A stretch of DNA of 35,834 nt from Kiritimatiellia bacterium (GTDB lineage: Bacteria; Verrucomicrobiota; Kiritimatiellia; RFP12; UBA1067): contig JAGCVN010000006.1 in the NCBI GenBank assembly GCA_017962315.1, positions 1-35,834 on the forward strand, read 5' to 3'. A program made the translations under genes and the position numbers. The notes beneath the pieces were generated by a model. It made no database searches, was not told the origin of the DNA, and was given only the letters and a program-made list of their open reading frames with translations. This document shows, one piece after another, positions 31,361 through 35,834 of this stretch (its first letter is position 1; each line of letters begins with the position of its first letter).

Positions 31361-32632
31361 ATGTCAGTGGATCTGAAGGCAGCTTACAAGACCATCATGG
31401 ATGACCATTTTCCGCCGAGGATGGAAATCTCGTTTATCGACGGCGACAACCGGCAGACGCTCGCTTACGAAAAGGCTTCGTGGGTGATCGACGGTGTCGC
31501 AAAAGGGCTCCGTTACGGCGAGAACCCGGGGCAGGAGGCCGCGCTTTACCGCCTCGTCAACGGGAACCTCGTGCTCGGCGATGTCCGACTGATCGAACCC
31601 GGTATGCCGCTCGCCTCCGACGCGGAGCTGGTGCAGTCCGGCAAGCATCCCGGCAAGATCAACCTGACAGACGCAGACAACGCGCTCAACATTCTGCGTT
31701 ACCTGATGTACCGCCCCTGCGCGATCATCATTAAGCACAACAACCCCTGCGGCGTCGCCCTGGGCGACACGCTCGCGGAGGCGTACTTCCGTGCAAACAA
31801 GGCAGACCGCCTTGCGGCGTTCGGCGGGTGCATCGCGTTGAACCGCGAGGTCGATCTCGAAACGGCGAAGCTCATCGCCGAAAACTACGCGGAGGTGGTC
31901 GTCGCCCCTGAATTCGCACCGGGCGTGATGGACGTGTTCGCGGCGAAAAAGAACCTGCGCGTCATGCGGATCGACAATATGCGCCGACTCGCGGATTACG
32001 AGACGGCGCGGTTCGTCGATTTCAAGTCTCTCATCGACGGCGGTCTGGTCGCCCAGTGGTCGTTCGTCCCGACCGCCCGCAAGGCGGAACAGTTTCTTCC
32101 TGCCGAGTGCGTGCAGAAGGACGGAACCGTCCACAAAATCAAACGCCTCCCGACGGAAAAGGAATACGAAGACCTCGTATTCGGCTGGATGGTCGAGGCG
32201 GGTGTTACCAGCAATTCCGTCCTGTACGTCAAGGACGGCGCGACCGTCGGCATCGGGACGGGCGAGCAGGACCGCGTGGGGGTCGCCGAGATCGCGCGCG
32301 ACAAAGCGTACCGGAAACTCGCCGACTGGTATGCCTGGGAGAAGTGGCAGACGCCGTACAACGACCTCGTGCTGAAGTTCGGCGACGAGGGCAAAAAGTA
32401 CCAGGCGGAGATGGACGAACGTGCGAAGGCCGAGCGTGGCGGGCTTCCCGGCTGCGCGATGGTCTCCGACGCCTTCTTCCCGTTCCGCGACGGCGCGGAG
32501 GTCGGTATCCGCGAGGGTGTCACGTCGATTGTCCAGCCCGGCGGCGCGATCCGCGACTGGGACGTGATCGACTGCTGCAACGAGGCGGGCGTCGCGATGG
32601 TTTTCACCGGCCAGCGCAGCTTCAAGCACTAA
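31361..32632 (+). CDS. Stand-alone AICAR transformylase (PurH C-terminal domain type)
   Basis: This enzyme adds a formyl group to AICAR in purine synthesis. The 423-aa protein has the transformylase motifs RYGENPGQEAALY, KINLTDADNALNIL, AIIIKHNNPCGVA (Lys-His active-site segment), AAFGGCIALNREVD, and VSDAFFPFRDG near the end. The N-terminal IMP cyclohydrolase domain of normal PurH (about 200 residues) is absent, so cyclisation must be done by another protein. AAAGGA precedes the ATG. It heads a group of four plus-strand housekeeping genes. Confidence 0.9.
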   Translation: MSVDLKAAYKTIMDDHFPPRMEISFIDGDNRQTLAYEKASWVIDGVAKGLRYGENPGQEAALYRLVNGNLVLGDVRLIEPGMPLASDAELVQSGKHPGKINLTDADNALNILRYLMYRPCAIIIKHNNPCGVALGDTLAEAYFRANKADRLAAFGGCIALNREVDLETAKLIAENYAEVVVAPEFAPGVMDVFAAKKNLRVMRIDNMRRLADYETARFVDFKSLIDGGLVAQWSFVPTARKAEQFLPAECVQKDGTVHKIKRLPTEKEYEDLVFGWMVEAGVTSNSVLYVKDGATVGIGTGEQDRVGVAEIARDKAYRKLADWYAWEKWQTPYNDLVLKFGDEGKKYQAEMDERAKAERGGLPGCAMVSDAFFPFRDGAEVGIREGVTSIVQPGGAIRDWDVIDCCNEAGVAMVFTGQRSFKH

Positions 32633-32642
32633 CCGGACGCGG

Positions 32643-33734
32643 ATGAAAACGCTCGAACGATACGTCTTTGGTTCTTTCCTGACGGCTTTCTTCCTTTCCT
32701 GGCTAATCCTCTCCTTCGTGTTGACGATCGGGCTGCTTGTCAAGATCGTCGAATTGATGATCGAGGGGATGCCGGCGAAAGCGGTCGGGACGTTCGTCCT
32801 GGTGAGTTTCCCGTGGACGCTCTTCCTGACGATTCCCGTCGGGCTTCTGGTCAGCGCGCTCCTGGTCTTCAGCCGGCTCTCGGTGGACAGCGAGATCGCG
32901 GCGATGCGCGCCTGCGGCGTGAACCTGCTGCAGATTATCCGCTGGCCGCTTCTCTTCGGGGCTGCGTGTACGGTGTTCTGCGTCTGGGTGAACAACGAAA
33001 TCGTCCCGCGCAGCCACGAGATGCGGCAGAACCTGAAATCGTTCATCAGCGTGGACGTCGGATTGGACTTGCTCGAACCCGGCCGGATCAACGACGATTT
33101 CGAGAAGGTCAAAATCTATTTCGAGAAGAGGGAGGGAAACTGGATTTACGACCTCCGGATTTTCGACAACTCCAACCCGAAGGGCACACGAATCATCAGC
33201 GCGAGCAAGGCGCTGGTCGCCACCAACGGGACGGATCTGGTGCTGGATCTCTACAAAGTGAGCCTCGACCCGGTGGAAATCGGGCGTCCCGGCGTCGCAA
33301 CCGTAGACAGAGATCACCGCGTCATCCCGAACGCGCTGAAAGTGAAGCAGGTCAAGCGCAAGCTGAAAGACCTCCAATTCCAGGAACTGCGCGAGAAGAT
33401 CGCGGACATCCGCGCCAACCCGGAGAACTTGCCGAAGAAGGCGATGCGCACGCGACTGAGCCAGGCGAGGACGGAGTTCCACGTGCGTCTGGTCTACGCC
33501 GTGGCCGCGTTCTGCTTTGTGCTGATCGGCGTCCCGCTCGGCATCAAGACGCAACGCAAAGAGTCGAGCGTCGGCATCGGGGTCAGCCTCGCCGTCGCCC
33601 TCGTCTACTACCTGTTCGTCATTCTCGCCCTTTCGCTGGACAAGCGCCCCGCGCTACAGCCTTACCTTCTCGTCTGGATCCCGGTCGCGTTGTGCGGTCT
33701 GCTCGCCAGTTACCTGATCCCGAAAAACCTGTAA
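32643..33734 (+). CDS. LptF/LptG-family lipopolysaccharide export permease
   Basis: LptF and LptG form the membrane part of the ABC transporter that extracts LPS. The 363-aa protein has the family topology: three helices near the N-terminus (LERYVFGSFLTAFFLSWLIL, FPWTLFLTIPVGLLVSALLV, PLLFGAACTVFCVWVNNEIVP), a periplasmic beta-jellyroll (about 130-270) and three C-terminal helices (from LVYAVAAFCFVLIGVPLGI). SRLSVDSEIAAMRACGVN is the coupling-helix motif. It begins 10 nt after the transformylase gene. Whether it is LptF or LptG cannot be decided; the partner is not in the window. Confidence 0.9.
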   Translation: MKTLERYVFGSFLTAFFLSWLILSFVLTIGLLVKIVELMIEGMPAKAVGTFVLVSFPWTLFLTIPVGLLVSALLVFSRLSVDSEIAAMRACGVNLLQIIRWPLLFGAACTVFCVWVNNEIVPRSHEMRQNLKSFISVDVGLDLLEPGRINDDFEKVKIYFEKREGNWIYDLRIFDNSNPKGTRIISASKALVATNGTDLVLDLYKVSLDPVEIGRPGVATVDRDHRVIPNALKVKQVKRKLKDLQFQELREKIADIRANPENLPKKAMRTRLSQARTEFHVRLVYAVAAFCFVLIGVPLGIKTQRKESSVGIGVSLAVALVYYLFVILALSLDKRPALQPYLLVWIPVALCGLLASYLIPKNL

Positions 33735-33762
33735 CCCACCTCAAACCAAAAGGAGTTTCTTT

Positions 33763-34542
33763 ATGGCAACGATTCATCCCGCAGCGATTGTCGATCCCAA
33801 GGCCCAGCTGGCCGATAACGTGGAGGTCGGTCCTTACGCAATCATCGGGCCGGACGTGAAAATCGGCGAAGGCACGGTCGTCCAGGCACACGCCTACATC
33901 AGCGGACACACGACGATCGGCAAACGCTGCCAGATCTTCCCCTTCGCCTGCGTCGGCATGAAGACACAGGACCTGAAGTACCAGGAAGGCGACATCACCT
34001 ACGTCGAAGTCGGCGACGAGACCGTACTGCGCGAATTCTCTACCGTACACCTCGGGACGAAACCGGGCGAAGTGACGCGCGTCGGGAGCGGGTGTCTGAT
34101 CATGGCGTATTGCCACATCGCGCACGGCTGCACCGTCGGCAACCACGTCATCATGTCCAACGTGGCGACGCTCGCCGGCGAGGTTGCCGTCGGCGACTAC
34201 TCAATCATCGGCGGACTCGCCGCCGTCCATCAGTTCAGCCGCATCGGCGACTATTCGATGATCGGCGGCTGCACGGCGGTACGGCAGGACATCCCCCCGT
34301 ACATGATTGCGGAAGGAGATGGGGTCTCCTGCAACATCCGCGGCCCGAACATCGTCGGCCTCCAGCGCCACGGTTTCTCCGCAGAAGTCCGCTCCACGCT
34401 GAAAGAGTGCTTCCGTATCCTCTACCGCGAAGGGCTGAACCGTTCCCAGGCGCTTGAACGTATCAAGCTTGAAGTCAACCAGCTTCCGGAGATCCAACAC
34501 CTCGTGAAATTCTACGAGGAGAGCAAACGCGGAGTCTGCTAG
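33763..34542 (+). CDS. lpxA: UDP-N-acetylglucosamine O-acyltransferase LpxA
   Basis: LpxA performs the first step of lipid A synthesis. The 259-aa protein is a left-handed beta-helix of hexapeptide repeats (HPAAIVDPKAQLADNVEVGP, YAIIGPDVKIGEGT), with the catalytic His in MAYCHIAHGCTVGN and NVATLAGEVAVGDYSIIGG. A helical C-terminal domain (from LQRHGFSAEVRSTLKE) is typical. AAAGGAG lies seven bases before the ATG. Together with the Lpt permease it shows the host makes LPS. Confidence 0.96.
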   Translation: MATIHPAAIVDPKAQLADNVEVGPYAIIGPDVKIGEGTVVQAHAYISGHTTIGKRCQIFPFACVGMKTQDLKYQEGDITYVEVGDETVLREFSTVHLGTKPGEVTRVGSGCLIMAYCHIAHGCTVGNHVIMSNVATLAGEVAVGDYSIIGGLAAVHQFSRIGDYSMIGGCTAVRQDIPPYMIAEGDGVSCNIRGPNIVGLQRHGFSAEVRSTLKECFRILYREGLNRSQALERIKLEVNQLPEIQHLVKFYEESKRGVC

Positions 34543-34559
34543 GGCAGTAATTCGGGCGG

Positions 34560-35480
34560 ATGAAAACGGAGGCGTTCCAGATTGACGGAGGGGACGCGGG
34601 GAAACGGCTGGACGTTTTTCTTGCCGGACGGTTTCCTTCGTCTTCGCGCGCGCTCTGCCGCGACACCGTGCTGGCCGGAAACGTGTCTGTGAACGGGACT
34701 CCCTGCCGGAACAAGGGGTATAAACTCCGCGTGGGGGATGTCGTTTCCGCGGAAGGGTTGTTAGAAGTCGAGGACAACCGGGTCCGGCCGGACGACACCG
34801 TCCAGCCGGACATCGTGTTCCAAGACGATGCCTTGATCGCGGTAAACAAGCCAGCCGGAATTCCCGTCCAGCCGCTTTCCTGCACAGAACGGGGAACGCT
34901 GATGAACGGACTGGTCGCCCGTTTCCCCGAACTCGCCCGCATCGGCGACACGCCACTGATGGCGGGGGCGTTGCACCGGATCGACATCTGGACTTCCGGA
35001 CTGGTCCTCGCGGCGCGGACGCCGGAATCCTTCGACGCGATGCGCCGCCAATTCGCCGAACGCGCCGTCGTCAAAACCTACCTCGCGCTGGTCGAGGGCA
35101 TCGTGGAAGCCCCCGGGACGCTGCGCCATGAACTCGCTCACGATCCGACAGTCCCCTACTGCCGCATGGTAGACGCCGCGACGCTCGCGCATCCCGACCG
35201 CCGGATGACCGCGGTCACGGAATACCGCCCGCTCAAGCAGACCGGGAACTGGACGCTACTGGAGGTGGAAATCCGAACGGGCGTCACCCACCAGATCCGG
35301 TGCCAGCTCGCGTTGAACGGAACGCCGATCGCGGGGGATGCCCTCTATGGAAAGGCGAGGCTCGACACGACCCGCCATTTCCTCCACGCCGCCGCCGTCC
35401 GGTTCCGCCACCCCTTCACCGGCAGGGACTGTCGCATTGAAGCCCCTCCCGCACCGGATTTTAACGGGTTCTTCTCTTGA
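34560..35480 (+). CDS. RluA-family RNA pseudouridine synthase
   Basis: The protein has an N-terminal S4-like RNA-binding domain (KRLDVFLAGRFPSSSRALCRDTV, VSVNGTPCRNKGYKLRVGDVV) and the catalytic domain with IAVNKPAGIPVQP and GALHRIDIWTSGLVLAA, where HRLDRxTSGL is usual; the catalytic Asp is kept but Leu and Arg are replaced by Ile and Ile. VKTYLALVEG, TGVTHQIRCQLA and ALYGK follow as expected. 306 aa is normal. The target uridine (23S rRNA or tRNA) cannot be assigned. It lies 18 nt after lpxA. Confidence 0.9.
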   Translation: MKTEAFQIDGGDAGKRLDVFLAGRFPSSSRALCRDTVLAGNVSVNGTPCRNKGYKLRVGDVVSAEGLLEVEDNRVRPDDTVQPDIVFQDDALIAVNKPAGIPVQPLSCTERGTLMNGLVARFPELARIGDTPLMAGALHRIDIWTSGLVLAARTPESFDAMRRQFAERAVVKTYLALVEGIVEAPGTLRHELAHDPTVPYCRMVDAATLAHPDRRMTAVTEYRPLKQTGNWTLLEVEIRTGVTHQIRCQLALNGTPIAGDALYGKARLDTTRHFLHAAAVRFRHPFTGRDCRIEAPPAPDFNGFFS

Positions 35481-35506
35481 AGCCCCCTCGCCCGTGCGGG
35501 ACCGAC

Positions 35507-35526
35507 GGGCAACGGGTACGTTGCCC
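35507..35526. repeat. palindrome GGGCAACG/CGTTGCCC
   Basis: A 20-bp inverted repeat with a GGTA loop lies 27 nt after the pseudouridine synthase stop and resembles the one at 26154-26173, including the following TCCC-x-TG. There is no T-run after it, so a simple terminator is unlikely. The remaining 35527-35747 stretch is GC-rich with a smaller CCGGC-TT-GCCGG hairpin and no gene that I can support. Confidence 0.65.
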
Positions 35527-35747
35527 CTCCCGTGATCCGGTCGTGGCGGGGCGAGCTCTCCGGGTGGAGCCGCAGGGCAGGGACATCCGGCTTGCCGGGA
35601 CGGCCCTCCCCACCTCGCGAATGATCGCGACAGGACCACCCTGCGAACACCATCCTGTGCAGGCAGATCCGTTTGTTTTCCTCCGCAAAAAAAGGGTGAC
35701 TTCCCAGAGTAAATGCGACTAATTCTGTGCCATGATGTCGCATGGTC

Positions 35748-35786
35748 GCATTTAGTTGTTCCGAATGTGCATTTAGTTGTTCCGAA
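35748..35786. repeat. two 18-bp direct repeats near the right edge
   Basis: GCATTTAGTTGTTCCGAA occurs at 35748-35765 and again at 35769-35786, and AAATGCGAC at 35711-35719 is the inverse of 35746-35754. The local drop in GC and the repeats suggest a regulatory region or element end for a gene beyond the window. Confidence 0.6.
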
Positions 35787-35834
35787 AGACACCGTCGCAG
35801 GACTGTTTCGGGCGTGGACATGCCCATCCTGGCC

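Noticed and set aside
31361..32632. Functional link between the purine gene and Cad1 nucleotide chemistry
   Set aside because: The genes are 24 kb apart, on opposite strands and in a housekeeping cluster; no sequence support.
31364..33112. Long minus-strand open frame opposite the AICAR transformylase and Lpt permease genes
   Set aside because: The plus-strand frames encode clear conserved families; the opposite frame is a GC-rich shadow with no recognisable domain.
35256..35827. Overlapping minus-strand open frames at the right edge
   Set aside because: They run into the pseudouridine synthase gene in reverse, are GC-driven, and start in direct repeats; no domain seen.

Overview
The window carries an almost complete type III-B (Cmr) CRISPR-Cas locus on the minus strand (about 1-16819), embedded in the chromosome of a Gram-negative bacterium. 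Evidence for a diderm host is lpxA, an LptF/LptG-type permease, a Prc/Tsp periplasmic protease and several lipoprotein or signal peptides. The GC-rich sequence, the two secreted fucosidase families (GH29, GH95) and the REP-associated transposases with a C-terminal SPGE-type domain suggest a glycan-degrading member of the PVC group (Kiritimatiellota/Lentisphaerota/Verrucomicrobiota). That assignment is inference, not proven by the sequence.

Layout. (a) 1-510: seven 37-nt CRISPR repeats with six complete spacers; the array continues off the left edge. Leader 511-700. (b) 701-16819, all minus strand, read from right to left: a CARF protein with an OmpR-type winged helix, a DUF1874-type ring nuclease (Crn2), cas10/cmr2 (HD and GGDD intact), cmr3 (broken by an in-frame TAG), cmr4, cmr5, cmr6 (with a long extra C-terminus), cmr1, a REP-associated tyrosine transposase (RAYT), a CARF-adenosine deaminase (Cad1/CAAD), a Nudix hydrolase, a CARF-nuclease (Can2/Card1, DUF1887), a second RAYT-like gene, cas1 and cas2. 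No cas6 is present. (c) 16840-26100, minus strand: GH95 fucosidase, an unrecognised 609-aa protein with a small four-cysteine partner, Prc protease, Gfo/Idh/MocA oxidoreductase, GH29 fucosidase. (d) 26356-35480, plus strand: a tandem-repeat secreted protein behind a good sigma-70-like promoter, TadC-like and FHA proteins, a roughly 190-bp inverted repeat pair enclosing a YnbE/YdbL-like lipoprotein gene and an M20 peptidase gene, then stand-alone AICAR transformylase, LptF/G, lpxA and an RluA-family pseudouridine synthase.

How the CRISPR genes should work together. The Cmr complex (Cas10, Cmr1, 3-6) binds target RNA; Cmr4 cuts it and the Cas10 palm domain makes cyclic oligoadenylate (cOA). Three CARF proteins can sense cOA: Cad1 (deaminase, reported for this family to turn ATP into ITP), Can2/Card1 (nuclease) and the CARF-winged-helix protein (possibly a regulator and/or ring nuclease). 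The Nudix enzyme directly after Cad1 would act on the resulting nucleotides, and Crn2 would destroy cOA and switch the response off. Points most worth checking are this combination of effectors with an off-switch, the CARF-OmpR-like fusion at the head of the operon, the amber codon in cmr3, and two RAYT genes joined to cas genes by 4-nt overlaps with REP-like palindromes next to cas1.
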